Below are positions 26,548-37,411 of a stretch of 64,000 nt of DNA, one piece after another. The notes under the pieces were generated by a model that was given only the letters and a program-made list of their open reading frames with translations, was not told the DNA's origin and searched no databases. The stretch is taken from NCBI GenBank assembly GCA_029778535.1, contig JAKOQB010000029.1, positions 1-64,000 on the forward strand, written 5' to 3'. Both the position numbers and the translations under genes were made by a program. Each line of letters starts with the position of its first letter. Position 1 is the stretch's first letter. Origin of the DNA: Pseudomonadota bacterium. GTDB lineage: Bacteria; Pseudomonadota; Gammaproteobacteria; Burkholderiales; Burkholderiaceae_F.

Positions 26548-27348
26548 TCAAGGTCGGGCATCGGCCGGTGCCTGCAGCGAACGGACAACGCGCACGGTAT
26601 CGCGATCCTCGGGGTCGCGCTGCTGCGTGAAGCCGAGCTGGCGCGTGAACTTCAGCATGCGCGTGTTGGTCGTCAGCACGAATCCTTCCATCGTCGCCAG
26701 ACCGCGCGCGCGGGCCACGCCGATCAGCGCGAGCATCAGAATTCCGGCCAGTCCCGTGCGCTGCCACGCATCGTCGATCGCGATCGCGAATTCGCAGCCC
26801 GTGCCTGCCGGGTCGACCACGTAGCGCACGACGCCCACCAGCGCCTGCTGCCCGTCGCGGTCGACCGTCGCCGCCAGCGCGACGTGGCGGACCTGATCGA
26901 CTTCTGTCAGGTAGTGCAGCTTCTTGTCCGGCAGCGCGTTCACCGTGACCATGAAGCGCTGATAGCGCGCGTCGGGCGACAGGCGCTGAACGAAGTCAGC
27001 CTCCAGCGGCATGTCGTCCGCGCGGATCGGCCGCACTTCGACCGCGACGCCGTTGATCACGTAGCGCGCGTGCGGCAGCGGCGCCGGCGCGCGCGCCGCC
27101 GCCGCTGCCGGCTTCGAAGCGAGATAGTCGACGATCGAGTCCAGCGTCGCGAGCCGCCCGTAGTCGGACTCGGGGATGTCGACCGACATGCGCTCGTGCA
27201 GGCCGCCGATGACATTGAGCCAGTCCATCGAATCCAGATCGATCTGCTGGCGCAACGGCCGATCGGGGCGGATGCTGCGCACGTCGGTGTCCGGCGCGAT
27301 CGCTTCGATCACGGCCAGAACGGCGCTGCGGATTTCTTCGCGGTCCAC
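26548..27348 (-). CDS. Acyl-carrier domain fused to a GNAT acetyltransferase
   Basis: 266 residues from GTG 27348. Residues 1-80 form an acyl-carrier domain: four-helix pattern, with the phosphopantetheine serine S40 in IDLDSMDWLN and the following ESDYGRLATLDSIVDYLAS. A proline/alanine linker leads to a GNAT domain from about residue 95: VRPIRADDMPLEADFVQRLSPDARYQRFMVTVN, then FAIAIDDAWQRTGLAGILMLALIGVARARGL, ending with FTRQLGF. The GNAT part resembles the Pat/bacterial protein acetyltransferase type. The fusion suggests an acyl donor carried on the protein itself rather than CoA. Confidence 0.8.
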   Translation of the reverse strand: MDREEIRSAVLAVIEAIAPDTDVRSIRPDRPLRQQIDLDSMDWLNVIGGLHERMSVDIPESDYGRLATLDSIVDYLASKPAAAAARAPAPLPHARYVINGVAVEVRPIRADDMPLEADFVQRLSPDARYQRFMVTVNALPDKKLHYLTEVDQVRHVALAATVDRDGQQALVGVVRYVVDPAGTGCEFAIAIDDAWQRTGLAGILMLALIGVARARGLATMEGFVLTTNTRMLKFTRQLGFTQQRDPEDRDTVRVVRSLQAPADARP

Positions 27349-27381
27349 GTAAATCGCTCGGTTGATAGCCGCCGGAGTCTA

Positions 27382-27595
27382 GTGTCCTGAATCAGAAATT
27401 CGTCGCAGAAATGCCGCTCGGTGCACCGCCCTGCGTCGTTGCGCGCCTTGCCAATACGGTCCAGTATTGGCGGCGGCGCGCGCCAAGCCTGAAGGCGAAC
27501 CGAGCGGTTTTTCCGCGCTCTGCTACGGTCGCAACGCGATTCACAGAGGTTATGCCAGCGACCGCGTTGTGCAACGAATCTCTGACTCAGGACAC
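27382..27595. mobile_element. MITE-like element with terminal inverted repeats
   Basis: The 214-base element is bounded by 22-base imperfect terminal inverted repeats (27382-27403 and 27574-27595, 3 mismatches). Complementarity continues weakly inward, for a total of about 29 bases. An internal hairpin has stem CCAATAC/GTATTGG (27451-27457 and 27464-27470). No transposase is encoded, so it would be a non-autonomous element mobilised in trans. I could not find a certain target duplication. Confidence 0.65.
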
Positions 27596-27676
27596 CAGGC
27601 TGCCGCGAACTGCGCGGCCGAGCCACTTGACTGCCTTCAAAATGTTGCGTGCCGTTGCGTGAAAGCGAGGAATGTT

Positions 27677-28318
27677 ATGGCTGCCTACCGCCTGTTCGGC
27701 CGTCCCGGCTGGGGTTCGGCGATCGTCGAGGCGCAGTTGAGCGCGCTCGGCCTGCCCTTCGACTACGAGGAAGTGCCCGATCTGTTCGCTTCGGAGGAGG
27801 GTCGCCGCAGCCTCGCGCGCCACAATCCGCTCGCGCAGGTGCCGACGCTGCAGCTGCCGGACGGAACGCTGATGACCGAGAGCGCGGCGATCACGCTGCA
27901 TCTGGCGGATGCGACCGGGCGCGACGACTTTGTTCCGCCTGCCGCGCATCCGGCGCGGCCGCAGTTCCTGCGCTGGCTGGTGTTCCTGGTCGCCAACGTC
28001 TACCCGACCTTCACCTACGCCGACGATCCGCAGCGCTTCGTGCGCGACGAGGGCGCAGCGAAGGAATTCGGTGCCACCGTCGACGACTACCGCGGCCGCC
28101 TGTGGCGGATCGTCGAGGAAGCCGCCGCCGCGCCGTGGTTCCTGGGCGAGCGCTTTTCCGCCCTCGACCTGTACGTCGCGACGATGACGCACTGGCGCCC
28201 CGGGCGGCGCTGGTTCGACGAGAACACGCCGCGGCTCGCCGCGATCGCGCGCCGCGCGGGCGCGGACGCGCGTTTGCTCGCGGCGTGGAAGCACAACTTT
28301 CCGCGCGACTTCGGGTAG
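27677..28318 (+). CDS. Glutathione S-transferase family protein
   Basis: 213 residues, ATG 27677. The N-terminus [30 protein letters not shown] replaces the usual catalytic Ser/Tyr region with [31 protein letters not shown] has the cis-proline and the glutathione-holding ES pair. The C-terminal domain has [20 protein letters not shown], the conserved N-capping box. Unknown substrate. It is followed by serC. Confidence 0.85.
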   Translation: MAAYRLFGRPGWGSAIVEAQLSALGLPFDYEEVPDLFASEEGRRSLARHNPLAQVPTLQLPDGTLMTESAAITLHLADATGRDDFVPPAAHPARPQFLRWLVFLVANVYPTFTYADDPQRFVRDEGAAKEFGATVDDYRGRLWRIVEEAAAAPWFLGERFSALDLYVATMTHWRPGRRWFDENTPRLAAIARRAGADARLLAAWKHNFPRDFG

Positions 28319-28391
28319 CCGCCGGGATGGCACCGGGTTTCGGGTAAAGTCACCGCGAATCCCGCTTTCTCCCGCCAACCCGGAAAACCCC

Positions 28392-29471
28392 ATGCAAGTC
28401 TTCAATTTCAGCGCCGGACCCGCGGTGCTGCCCAAGGAAGTGCTCAAGCGCGCCGCCGACGAGATGCTCGACTGGCACGGCAGCGGCATGTCGGTGATGG
28501 AGATGAGCCATCGCGGAAAGGAGTTCATTTCCATCGCGCACAAGGCCGAGGCCGATCTGCGCACGCTGCTCGCGATCCCGGCCGATTACGCGGTGCTGTT
28601 CCTGCAGGGCGGCGCGATCGGCGAGAACGCGATCGTGCCGATGAACCTGCTCGGAGACAGGAAGACGATCGACTTCGTCAACACCGGCGAGTGGTCGAAG
28701 AAGTCGATCAAGGAAGCCAAGAAGTACGCGCAGGTGAACGTCGCCGCCAGCGCCGAAGACAGGAACTTCACCTACGTGCCGGCGCGCGAGACGTGGAAGC
28801 TCAGCAAGGACGCCGCGTACGTGCACGTGTGCACCAACGAGACCATCGGCGGCGTCGAGTACCAGTGGACCCCCGACGTCGGCAATGTGCCGCTGGTGGC
28901 GGACATGTCGTCGCACATCCTGTCGCGGCCGATCGACGTGTCCAGGTACGGCGTCATTTACGGCGGCGCGCAGAAGAACGTCGGCCCGGCGGGGCTGACG
29001 CTGGTGATCGCGCGCCGGAGTCTCCTCGACCGCGCGCTGCCGATCACGCCAAGCGCGTTCCACTGGAAGGAGCAGGCGGAGAACGAGTCGATGCTGAACA
29101 CGCCGCCGACCTACGCGATCTACATCGCCGGGCTGGTGTTCGAGTGGCTGCTGGCGCAGGGCGGCGTGGCGGCGATCGAGAAGAAGAACATCGCCAAGGC
29201 GAAACTGCTGTACGACTACCTCGACTCGACCGAGTTCTACCGGAACCCGGTCGCGAAGTCCGACCGCTCGCGAATGAACGTGCCGTTCAAGCTGCGTGAC
29301 GAGAAGCTCGATGCCGAGTTCCTGAAGGGCGCCGAGGCGCGCGGCATGCTGCAGCTCAAGGGCCACCGCTCGGTCGGCGGCATGCGCGCGTCGATCTACA
29401 ACGCGATGCCGATCGAGGGCGTGCAGGCGCTGGTCAACTACATGCGCGAGTTCGAGAAGAGGCACGGCTGA
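28392..29471 (+). CDS. serC: Phosphoserine aminotransferase
   Basis: 359 residues. SerC converts 3-phosphohydroxypyruvate and glutamate to phosphoserine in serine synthesis (also used in pyridoxal phosphate synthesis). Hallmarks: [16 protein letters not shown] at the start, [15 protein letters not shown], then [13 protein letters not shown] and the PLP lysine in [16 protein letters not shown]. Full length. serA lies next to it, separated only by a type B repeat. Confidence 0.95.
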   Translation: MQVFNFSAGPAVLPKEVLKRAADEMLDWHGSGMSVMEMSHRGKEFISIAHKAEADLRTLLAIPADYAVLFLQGGAIGENAIVPMNLLGDRKTIDFVNTGEWSKKSIKEAKKYAQVNVAASAEDRNFTYVPARETWKLSKDAAYVHVCTNETIGGVEYQWTPDVGNVPLVADMSSHILSRPIDVSRYGVIYGGAQKNVGPAGLTLVIARRSLLDRALPITPSAFHWKEQAENESMLNTPPTYAIYIAGLVFEWLLAQGGVAAIEKKNIAKAKLLYDYLDSTEFYRNPVAKSDRSRMNVPFKLRDEKLDAEFLKGAEARGMLQLKGHRSVGGMRASIYNAMPIEGVQALVNYMREFEKRHG

Positions 29472-29477
29472 CGACAG

Positions 29478-29565
29478 CCCCTCACCCCGACCATTTTCCC
29501 GTGATCGGAGACGAATGCTCCCTCTCCCGCATCAGCGGGAGAGGGCTGGGGTGAGGGGAAACGAC
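29478..29565. repeat. Dispersed palindromic repeat (type B), second copy
   Basis: CCCCTCACCCCGACC opens and GGCTGGGGTGAGGGG closes the repeat, with an inner CTCTCCCGCATCAGCGGGAGAG hairpin split around a short spacer. The same blocks occur at 11738-11827. It fills the serC-serA junction and ends a few bases before the ribosome-binding region of serA. Confidence 0.7.
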
Positions 29566-29577
29566 CTCGACAAATCC

Positions 29578-30765
29578 ATGACCGCCAAATTCAACATCCT
29601 TACGCTGAACAACATCGCGCACTCGGGCCTGGCACGGCTGCCGCATTCGCTGTATGCGGTCGGCAAGGGCATCGAGCAGCCCGATGCGATCCTGGTGCGC
29701 TCGCACGACATGCACGCGATGGACATCCCGCCGAGCGTGAAGGCGATCGGCCGCGCGGGCGCGGGCACCAACAACATCCCGGTCGCGGCGATGTCGAAGC
29801 GCGGCGTGCCGGTGTTCAACTCGCCCGGCGCCAACGCCAACGCGGTGCGCGAGCTGGTGCTGGCCGCGCTGCTGATCGGCGCCCGCAACCTGGTGCCGGC
29901 GCTGCAGTTTGTCGCTGCGCTGCCGCCCGACGCGAAGGACTTCCAGCAGCGCGTCGAGGACGGCAAGAAACAGTTTGCCGGCGTCGAGCTGCCGCACCGA
30001 ACGCTCGGCATCGTCGGCCTGGGCGCGATCGGCGGGCTGGTGGCGGAAACGGCGCTGAAGCTCGGCATGAAGGCGATCGGCTACGACCCGGAGATCACGG
30101 TCGACGCCGCGTGGCGGCTGCCCTCCGGCGTGCGCAAGGCCAATTCGATCGAGGAGCTGCTGAAGCACTCCGACTTCGTCACGCTGCACCTGCCGCTCGC
30201 GCCCGCCACGCGCGGGCTGATCAACGCCGAGCGGATGGCGGTGATGAAGCCCGGCGCGGTGTTGCTCAACTTCGCGCGCGACGCGATCGTCGACGAGGGC
30301 GCGGTCGCGGCGGCGCTGCGCGAACACAAGCTCAAGGCGTACCTGTGCGACTTCCCGTCACCGCGGCTCGCCGGCGTGCCGGGTGTGGTCGCCACGCCGC
30401 ACCTGGGCGCATCGACCGCCGAGGCGGAGGAGAACTGCGCGGTGATGGTGGTCGACCAGCTGCGCGATTTCCTCGAGCACGGCAACATCACCAACGCGGT
30501 GAACTTCCCCAACGTCGAGATGGCGCGCGAGTCGCCGTACCGCGTCGGCATCGCCAACGCCAACGTGCCCAACATGCTGGGCCAGATCTCCACCGCGATG
30601 GCGATGGCGGGGCTGAACATCCATAACATGGTCAACAAGTCGCGCGGCGAGATGGCGTATACGCTGGTCGATGTCGACAGCCCCGTGGAGCAGAAGGTGG
30701 TCGACGCGCTGGCCGCGATCTACGGCGTGCTGTCGGTGCGGTCGATCCCGGCGCGGACCGAATAG
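29578..30765 (+). CDS. serA: D-3-phosphoglycerate dehydrogenase
   Basis: 395 residues, ATG 29578. It makes 3-phosphohydroxypyruvate with NAD. Visible: AIGRAGAGTNNIPV, the substrate-binding NSPGANANAVRELVLAAL, the dinucleotide motif GIVGLGAIGGLVAE, LNFARDAIVDEGAV (catalytic arginine) and TPHLGASTAEAEENCAV (catalytic histidine). The C-terminal 75 residues are an ACT domain that likely senses serine (LGQISTAMAMAGLNIHNMVNKS). serC-serA are probably one operon. Confidence 0.95.
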   Translation: MTAKFNILTLNNIAHSGLARLPHSLYAVGKGIEQPDAILVRSHDMHAMDIPPSVKAIGRAGAGTNNIPVAAMSKRGVPVFNSPGANANAVRELVLAALLIGARNLVPALQFVAALPPDAKDFQQRVEDGKKQFAGVELPHRTLGIVGLGAIGGLVAETALKLGMKAIGYDPEITVDAAWRLPSGVRKANSIEELLKHSDFVTLHLPLAPATRGLINAERMAVMKPGAVLLNFARDAIVDEGAVAAALREHKLKAYLCDFPSPRLAGVPGVVATPHLGASTAEAEENCAVMVVDQLRDFLEHGNITNAVNFPNVEMARESPYRVGIANANVPNMLGQISTAMAMAGLNIHNMVNKSRGEMAYTLVDVDSPVEQKVVDALAAIYGVLSVRSIPARTE

Positions 30766-30794
30766 CACAACGCGTGGAGAGTCCGGGTTGCTGC

Positions 30795-30893
30795 ATGGCC
30801 GCGCGTGACCCCGGCAAACTCGCCCACCGCGAGCGCGTGTCGAGCTACACCCCGTTCGCGGATCTGAAGGCGCGGCTGGGTCAACGGAAATGA
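30795..30893 (+). CDS. Possible 32-residue peptide translationally coupled to the next gene
   Basis: A short frame from ATG 30795 reads MAARDPGKLAHRERVSSYTPFADLKARLGQRK. It ends with a stop that overlaps the ATG at 30890 (ATGA). This frame may be a real leader or the tail of a decayed gene, since the ...LKARLG ending looks like a natural C-terminus. There is no strong ribosome site before it, so confidence is low. Confidence 0.3.
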   Translation: MAARDPGKLAHRERVSSYTPFADLKARLGQRK

Positions 30894-31321
30894 AGAGAGC
30901 CGCCAGGAAGAAGGTCGAAGCCGACGCGACCGGCGCCGGGGCCGTGCTGCGCAGCCGGTTCCGCTCGTTCGCGAAGCTGGCCGAACGGGCGGGCGACGGA
31001 CGCCCGTTGCTGCGCGGCCTGCGGGTCGCGCACGACCCGAAGGCCGATCGATTCGTCGTCGTGCACAGCGGATCGCGCGTCGAGTTCGTTCTCCGTCTGG
31101 ACGGCGATGACCCGCCGCCCTATGCCGAAGTCGAATGCCGGCGGATGGACTCCGCCGGGGCGACGGAAGAGACGGCGATCGCGCGTCTCCGATTCGATGA
31201 AGCGGGCGTCGTCACGCAGTCGACCGTACCGGAACTGGTGAACGAGTGCATCGACCAGGCGCCGGGTGCCTGGAGCATCGTCGCGGCGGTGCTCTGGGAT
31301 GCGCTGACGGCGCGGGGGTAG
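30890..31321 (+). CDS. Hypothetical protein
   Basis: 143 residues, with a basic N-terminus (MKRAARKKVEADA) and then a mixed alpha/beta sequence: LRSRFRSFAKLAERAGDGRPLLRGLRVAHDPKADRFVVVHSGSRVEFVLRLDGDDPPPYAEVEC. The second half, FDEAGVVTQSTVPELVNECIDQAPGAWSIVAAVLWDAL, ends in an amphipathic helix. I recognise no family. It sits at the serA side with the serine genes but is not obviously related. Confidence 0.5.
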   Translation: MKRAARKKVEADATGAGAVLRSRFRSFAKLAERAGDGRPLLRGLRVAHDPKADRFVVVHSGSRVEFVLRLDGDDPPPYAEVECRRMDSAGATEETAIARLRFDEAGVVTQSTVPELVNECIDQAPGAWSIVAAVLWDALTARG

Positions 31322-31418
31322 ATTGCAAGGGCGATGGGCGAGTTGAACGCTCGATTGATTGACGTTCTTCCTTGCCCTGCATCGCGATGCTGTCGAACTT
31401 GGCATCGCGGCGGTCGCT

Positions 31419-32096
31419 TCAGCTCAGATACGCCGCGACGATCCCGGACAGCACGATGCCGTCGAAGGTGCCGGCGCCGCCGATGCTCGCGATACCGGTG
31501 CCGACCTTCGCGATGTCCTTCAGATGCAGCAGGTCGGCGCCGATCAGCGGTCCCGCCACGCCCGCAATGAAGGCGACCGGTGTGGCCCATTCGGGCGCGA
31601 TCGTCGATGCGACCAGCGCGGCGACGACCGGCGGGATCAGGCCCGGCATCACGATGCCGAGCCGCGGCACCGGTCGAGCGAGCAGGTAGCACACCAGCGT
31701 GCTGACGCAGATGGCCACACTCACCGCGATCCAGGCGCGCGGGCCGGCCGCGGCGAGGTGGATCAGCTCATAGAGCGCCAGTCCCGCGGGCACCAGTCCG
31801 CCGCCGACGTTGACCGCGATGACCGTATCGCGCCGGACGCGCTGCAATTCGGGCCACCAGTCGGACAACCCGAACACGGCCAGCGGGTGGGAATGGACGT
31901 CCTCGGTCTGGACGATGCGCTTCACGGGTATGTTGACCACGCTGCCGAGGACGATCGCGAGCACGACCGCGACCGCCGCCTCGCGATTCAGGTGCAGCTT
32001 GGCCAGCGCGGCGACCATCAATTCGCCGAAGACGAGGGGAAAGAGTGCAACCAGGACGGCGGCGGCAAGAAGCGAAACCCAGGCGAGCGGTCGCAT
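31419..32096 (-). CDS. DUF1614-family membrane protein
   Basis: 225 residues; I chose ATG 32096. Seven or so hydrophobic segments: PLAWVSLLAAAVLVALFPLVF, VAVVLAIVLGSVVNIPVKRI, NVGGGLVPAGLALYELIHL, LVCYLLARPVP, PGLIPPVVAALVASTIA, VAFIAGVAGPLIGADLLHL and GTFDGIVLSGIVAAYLS. The NVGGG and GADLLHL stretches with conserved D/H are distinctive for DUF1614, uncharacterised membrane proteins. It is divergent from the BON protein. Confidence 0.8.
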   Translation of the reverse strand: MRPLAWVSLLAAAVLVALFPLVFGELMVAALAKLHLNREAAVAVVLAIVLGSVVNIPVKRIVQTEDVHSHPLAVFGLSDWWPELQRVRRDTVIAVNVGGGLVPAGLALYELIHLAAAGPRAWIAVSVAICVSTLVCYLLARPVPRLGIVMPGLIPPVVAALVASTIAPEWATPVAFIAGVAGPLIGADLLHLKDIAKVGTGIASIGGAGTFDGIVLSGIVAAYLS

Positions 32097-32193
32097 CGTT
32101 TGGCAGTTGATCCCGGCACTGATTGAGGTCAATTCTGCTCGCAATCCGGGGTTGAGCATTCATCGGCAGGCTTGGCGGAAAGCGAGGAAGGCG

Positions 32194-32922
32194 ATGACGC
32201 GGAAACAGGACATCATCAGGCAAGTGCACGGGCTGTTCGAGCACGAGCCGCGGATCAACCTGCATCGCCATCCGATCCGGATCGACGTGGTCGAGGGCGC
32301 GGTTGTCCTCGAAGGCGAGGTCGACGACATCGCCGCCAAGAAGCTCGCACTTGAACACGCGGCAAGCGTGCCGGACATCCGCGGCGTGATCGACCGCCTG
32401 CACGTCGCGCCCGCCGAACGCAGGGGCGACGGCGCCATCCGCGACACGCTGTGCGAAGCGCTGCTGCGCGCGCCCGAACTGCGCAACTGCGCGCTGCGCT
32501 TCCGGGCGCAGGATCGCGTGGAAGCGCTGCGCGCGGTGCCGGACGACGGTGCCGGCGAGATCGAGGTCGCCATCGAAGACGGCGTGGTCACGCTGGAGGG
32601 AACGGTGATCAGCCTGTCGCACAAGCGCGTCGCCGGCGTGCTCGCCTGGTGGACGCCCGGTGTGCGCGACGTGATCAATTCGCTCGCCGTGGCACCGCCG
32701 GAGCAGGACACCGACGACGAAGTCGTCGACGCGCTGCGGCTCGTGTTCGAGATGGATCCGCTGCTGCGCGACGCCGCGATCCTGGTGCGCGCGGACAACT
32801 ACGTGGTTACGCTCGAAGGCCGGGTGCGCACCGAGGCGCAGCGGCGCCGCGCCGAGTTCGATGCCTGGGCGCTGTTCGCGGTCGACCGCGTGATCAACCG
32901 GATCGAGGTCGGCGCGCGTTAG
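32194..32922 (+). CDS. BON-domain protein with three tandem repeats
   Basis: 242 residues, ATG 32194. Three BON modules are visible, with the conserved -V-x-L-x-G-x-V- cores [44 protein letters not shown] and [22 protein letters not shown], each followed by V-I-N-x-I/L type strands ([27 protein letters not shown]). BON domains bind phospholipid or help envelope proteins assemble; there is no signal peptide, so it may be cytoplasmic. Its stop overlaps the dnaJ stop on the other strand. Confidence 0.9.
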   Translation: MTRKQDIIRQVHGLFEHEPRINLHRHPIRIDVVEGAVVLEGEVDDIAAKKLALEHAASVPDIRGVIDRLHVAPAERRGDGAIRDTLCEALLRAPELRNCALRFRAQDRVEALRAVPDDGAGEIEVAIEDGVVTLEGTVISLSHKRVAGVLAWWTPGVRDVINSLAVAPPEQDTDDEVVDALRLVFEMDPLLRDAAILVRADNYVVTLEGRVRTEAQRRRAEFDAWALFAVDRVINRIEVGAR

Positions 32923-34007
32923 CGCGGCGCGCGCAGCGCGCGCAGCCGCTCGTACAGTGTGCGCTCTTCGCTGCTCAACTGCTCCGGCACGCGCAGCCGC
33001 AGCCGCACATACAGATCGCCCCGGCCCTTGCCGCCGAAGCGCGGCAGCCCCTTGCCGCGCAGTCGCAATTGCGCATCGGGCTGCGTTCCGGGCGGCACCT
33101 TGACGGCGACCGGGCCGTCGAGCGTTGGCACCGACAGCTCGGCGCCGAGCGCGGCGTCGGTGACGTCGATGCGTTCCTCGCGCAGCAGATCGGCGCCGTC
33201 GCGCGCGAAACGCTCGTCCGGCGCGGTGCGCACGATCACGTGCAGATCGCCGGGCGGCGCGCCCGCCTGCTCGGCCGCGTAGCCCTTGCCGGCAACGCGC
33301 AGCACGAGGCCGTCGTCGGCGCCGGGCGGGATGCGGATCGACAGCGATTCCTCGTGCCTGGTGCGGCCGCTGCCGCCGCAGGTCGGGCACGGCGTGTCGA
33401 TGAGGGTGCCGCGGCCATGGCAATCGGGACAGGGCATCGACTGGCGGATGAACACGCCGGCCTCGCGGCGCGACGAGGTCTTCTGCCCCGTGCCGCCGCA
33501 GGTCGTGCAGGTGCGTGCCTTCGTTCCCGCCTTGGCGCCCGTGCCGCCGCAGTCGCGGCACACGTCGATGCGATCGAAGCGGATCGCTTCCTCGCCGCCG
33601 TGCGCGATCCGCTCCAGCGGCACGAAGACCTCGATCTGCAGATCGGCACCGCGCACCGGCCCGCGCCGCCGGCGGCCGAAGAAGCGATCGAAGATGCTTT
33701 CGCCGAAGCCGAGCCCGAGGCCGCCGAACAGGTCCTCGAAGTCGATGCCGCCGAATAGATCCTCGGGCGAGAAGCCCGCCACGCCGGCGAAGCCGCGCCG
33801 GTCGTACTCGGCGCGCTTGGCCGGATCGGACAGCACCGCGTACGCCTCGGCGATCTGCTTGAACTTCTCCTCCGCTTCGGGCGCCTTGTTGCGGTCCGGG
33901 TGGTACTGCAGCGCGAGCTTGCGGAACGCGTCCTTGATCGCCTTGTCGCCGGCGTCGCGCGGCACGCCGAGCACGTCGTAGTAGTCGCGCTGGGCAACGG
34001 CGGTCAT
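32919..34007 (-). CDS. dnaJ: DnaJ co-chaperone
   Basis: 362 residues. The J-domain has the HPD motif (YHPDRNK) at about residue 36, then a Gly/Phe linker ([20 protein letters not shown]). The zinc domain has four C-x-x-C-x-G-x-G elements: [32 protein letters not shown]. The C-terminal substrate-binding domain follows. It delivers unfolded clients to Hsp70. It lies 15 bases after the stop of dnaK in the same orientation, so the pair is an operon. It could be the only or an extra copy; no grpE is nearby. Confidence 0.95.
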   Translation of the reverse strand: MTAVAQRDYYDVLGVPRDAGDKAIKDAFRKLALQYHPDRNKAPEAEEKFKQIAEAYAVLSDPAKRAEYDRRGFAGVAGFSPEDLFGGIDFEDLFGGLGLGFGESIFDRFFGRRRRGPVRGADLQIEVFVPLERIAHGGEEAIRFDRIDVCRDCGGTGAKAGTKARTCTTCGGTGQKTSSRREAGVFIRQSMPCPDCHGRGTLIDTPCPTCGGSGRTRHEESLSIRIPPGADDGLVLRVAGKGYAAEQAGAPPGDLHVIVRTAPDERFARDGADLLREERIDVTDAALGAELSVPTLDGPVAVKVPPGTQPDAQLRLRGKGLPRFGGKGRGDLYVRLRLRVPEQLSSEERTLYERLRALRAPR

Positions 34008-34022
34008 GCCAGCGGCGGCGCG

Positions 34023-35870
34023 CTACTTGGCCTCGCGGTAGTCGGCGTCGACCACCTTGCCGCGCGGCGCCTCGCCCGCGCCCGGCGGCGGATAGCGCAC
34101 TTCGCGGTACATGTCGCCGGCGCCCGGCGCCTGCGCGTAAATGGCGGTACCGGCCTCGGACAACAGCTTGCGCAGCGCCTCGGTCTTCCCGGCCGCCGCC
34201 TTCGCGTCCTTCTTCGCGATCGCGTCGCGCACCTCGCGCTGCGCATCGGCGATGCGCTTCTTCAGCTCGTCGGTCAGCTTCGCGGCGTACTCGGCGATCA
34301 GCTTGTCGGCCTGGTAGACGGTCGCGTCGGCGTTGTTGAAGGTCTCCGCGTCGGCGCGCCGCTGCTTGTCGGCCTCGGCGTACTTCTCCGCCTCGTCGAT
34401 CATGCGCTGCTTCGCCTCTGCGGGCAGGCGCGTCGAGCCGGTGATGCGGATCGACTGCGACTTGCCGCTCGCCAGGTCGCGCGCGGAGACGTTCAGGATT
34501 CCGTTGCTGTCGATGTCGAAGGTGACCTCGATCTTCGGCACGCCGCGCGGCGCCGGCGGCAGCCCGTCGAGGTTGAACTCGCCCAGGCTGGTGTTGTCCG
34601 CCGCCATTGGCCGCTCGCCCTGGAACACGTGGATCGTCACGCTGGTCTGCAGGTCGGCCGCGGTGGAAAAGACCTCGGTCTTCTTCACCGGCACCGGCGT
34701 GTTGCGCGCGATCAGCGGCGTGGCGATGCCGCCGAGCGTTTCCACGCCGAGCGTCAGCGGTGTCACGTCGACCAGCACGATGTCCTTGACGTCGCCCGCC
34801 AGCACGCCGGCCTGGATCGCCGCGCCGGCGGCCACGCATTCCATCGGATCGACGCCCAGCTCGGCCTTGCGGCCGAAGAGCTCCTCGAAGAAGGCGCGTA
34901 CCGCCGGCATCCGCGTCGGCCCGCCGACAAAGACGATGCGGTCGATCTGGCGCGGCGTGACCTTGGCGTCGGCAAGCGCCTGCTCGACCGGCGCGCGGCA
35001 GCGTTCGATCACCGGCCGCACGATGCGTTCCATGTCGGCGCGCGTCAGATCCATCTCGAGATGCTTCGGCTCGCCGCCGACCGCGCCGATGTACGGCAAA
35101 CTGATGTGCGCGGTGGTTACGGCAGACAGCTCGATCTTCGCCACTTCCGCCGCTTCCAGCAGCCGCGCGGCCGCCTTGGCGTCGGCTCTCACGTCGATGC
35201 CGCTCGCGCGCCTGAAGCGGTCCGCGAGCTCCGCGAACAGCGCCTGGTTCATGTCGGTGCCGCCAAGCTTCGTGTCGCCGCTGGTCGCGCGCACCTCGAA
35301 CACGCCCTTGCCGAACTCCATGATCGTCACGTCGAGCGTGCCGCCGCCGAGGTCGATCACCGCGATGCGCAGCTCCTGTCCGAGCCGGTCGAGCCCGTAG
35401 GCGAGCGACGCGGCGGTCGGCTCGTTGACCAGCCGCACGACGTTCAGGCCCGCGATTGTCGCCGCGTCCTTGGTGGCCGAGCGCTGGTTGTCGTCGAAGT
35501 AGGCGGGTACGGTGACCACCGCGTCCTTCACTTCCTCGCCGAGGAAGGCCTCGGCATCACGCTTGACCTTTTGCAAAAGGAATGCGGAGAGCTGCTCCGG
35601 CGTGAACTCGCGCCCGCGCAGCATGACCTTCTGTCGCGTTCCCATCAGCCGCTTGAACGCGGTGGCGGTGCCTTCGGGATTCGCCGCCGCCTGCCGGCGC
35701 GCCGGTTCGCCCACCAGCATCTGGCCGTCGGCCGTGAATGCGACGAAGCTGGGGAACGCCTTGCCGCCAAGGCTCACGCCCTCGGCGCTCGGGATCATCA
35801 CCGGGCGGCCGCCGCGCAAAACAGCCGCTGCCGAATTCGATGTCCCCAGATCGATGCCGATGATCGCCAT
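34023..35870 (-). CDS. dnaK: Hsp70 chaperone DnaK
   Basis: 615 residues against about 640 in canonical DnaK. ATPase signatures: [46 protein letters not shown] and [19 protein letters not shown], then the interdomain linker region and peptide-binding domain ([29 protein letters not shown]). The usual C-terminal EEVD-like acidic tail is missing; it ends [22 protein letters not shown] near the N-terminus departs from the common NS-C-V. Probably a second DnaK with partners dnaJ and the DksA-like protein close by. Confidence 0.93.
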   Translation of the reverse strand: MAIIGIDLGTSNSAAAVLRGGRPVMIPSAEGVSLGGKAFPSFVAFTADGQMLVGEPARRQAAANPEGTATAFKRLMGTRQKVMLRGREFTPEQLSAFLLQKVKRDAEAFLGEEVKDAVVTVPAYFDDNQRSATKDAATIAGLNVVRLVNEPTAASLAYGLDRLGQELRIAVIDLGGGTLDVTIMEFGKGVFEVRATSGDTKLGGTDMNQALFAELADRFRRASGIDVRADAKAAARLLEAAEVAKIELSAVTTAHISLPYIGAVGGEPKHLEMDLTRADMERIVRPVIERCRAPVEQALADAKVTPRQIDRIVFVGGPTRMPAVRAFFEELFGRKAELGVDPMECVAAGAAIQAGVLAGDVKDIVLVDVTPLTLGVETLGGIATPLIARNTPVPVKKTEVFSTAADLQTSVTIHVFQGERPMAADNTSLGEFNLDGLPPAPRGVPKIEVTFDIDSNGILNVSARDLASGKSQSIRITGSTRLPAEAKQRMIDEAEKYAEADKQRRADAETFNNADATVYQADKLIAEYAAKLTDELKKRIADAQREVRDAIAKKDAKAAAGKTEALRKLLSEAGTAIYAQAPGAGDMYREVRYPPPGAGEAPRGKVVDADYREAK

Positions 35871-36166
35871 GGTGTGCTCGCTTTCCTTCCGTCAGCACAT
35901 GTTGGCGCATCGCCCCGGCGGCGCCATGACGTGCGGCAAGTCGACGCCTCCCGATGGGGCGGTCGCGGGACCGCGCGCCGGGGGCAGAGGCTGTCGCCTC
36001 GTCTGCCACCGCCATCACGGGAATTCGCCTGCGCGCGATCGAATCGCGCCTTGACGCCGGCGGCCGACACGAAGTTGTGTTTCGTCAATCCGCGCCGCCG
36101 CATCAGGATCACCTTTGTCGCCGGAAGGAGCCGGCGCGGCCCGGTCCCAGCGAGGAAGGAACCCGC

Positions 36167-36559
36167 ATGGAACTGACACCGCAACAACTGCAGCAACTGG
36201 GACGCGCGCTGAACGAGCGGCGCGAGGCGCTGACGAAGGAAACCCATGGCGGCGCCGAGCGCGCGCGCGAAGAGACCTTCCGCACGCTGACCGGACCGGT
36301 CGGCGACAGCGCCGACGATGCCGCGGCCGACCTGCTGGCCGACGTCGAAAACGCGGAGGTCGGGCGTGACGTGAACGAGCTGCGCGACATCGAAGACGCG
36401 CTCGAACGCATGGCCAGCCGGACCTACGGCACCTGCATCGACTGCAGGGGCGCGATCGAGTTCGAGCGACTGCAGGCCTGTCCGACCGCGCAGCGCTGCG
36501 TCGCCTGCCAGAGCGTGCACGAGAAGACCTTCGCCCACGCCAGCCGCGCCACCCTGTGA
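36167..36559 (+). CDS. DksA/TraR-family zinc-finger protein
   Basis: 130 residues; ATG 36167 follows GAGGAAGGA. An N-terminal coiled-coil hairpin (LQQLGRALNERREALTKE...) contains the acidic tip DSADDAAADL; the C-terminal zinc finger is CIDCRGAIEFERLQACPTAQRCVAC, a CxxC...CxxC pair. DksA acts in the secondary channel of RNA polymerase with ppGpp. DksA proper has Asp-Asp at the tip in the DxxDxA pattern, seen here as DSADDA. It stands divergent to dnaK-dnaJ and may be their companion in a stress response. Confidence 0.85.
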   Translation: MELTPQQLQQLGRALNERREALTKETHGGAERAREETFRTLTGPVGDSADDAAADLLADVENAEVGRDVNELRDIEDALERMASRTYGTCIDCRGAIEFERLQACPTAQRCVACQSVHEKTFAHASRATL

Positions 36560-36675
36560 GCGCGACGGCGCTGCGTCGCCGACGCCGGTTCGCGGCCGGA
36601 CTGATGCAGCTCAACGCGCCATGCGCGCGTCGGACCAGCATGGAAGCGGCGCCGAACCCTCCCCCGCCATAGGCG

Positions 36676-37395
<720 letters not shown>

Positions 37396-37411
37396 GTCCG
37401 GCGCTTCGCTC

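Noticed and set aside
31768..34839. A 1023-codon minus-strand frame across the BON, dnaJ and dnaK region
   Set aside because: It is an alternate-frame artefact over well-supported genes with no domain and no ribosome site.
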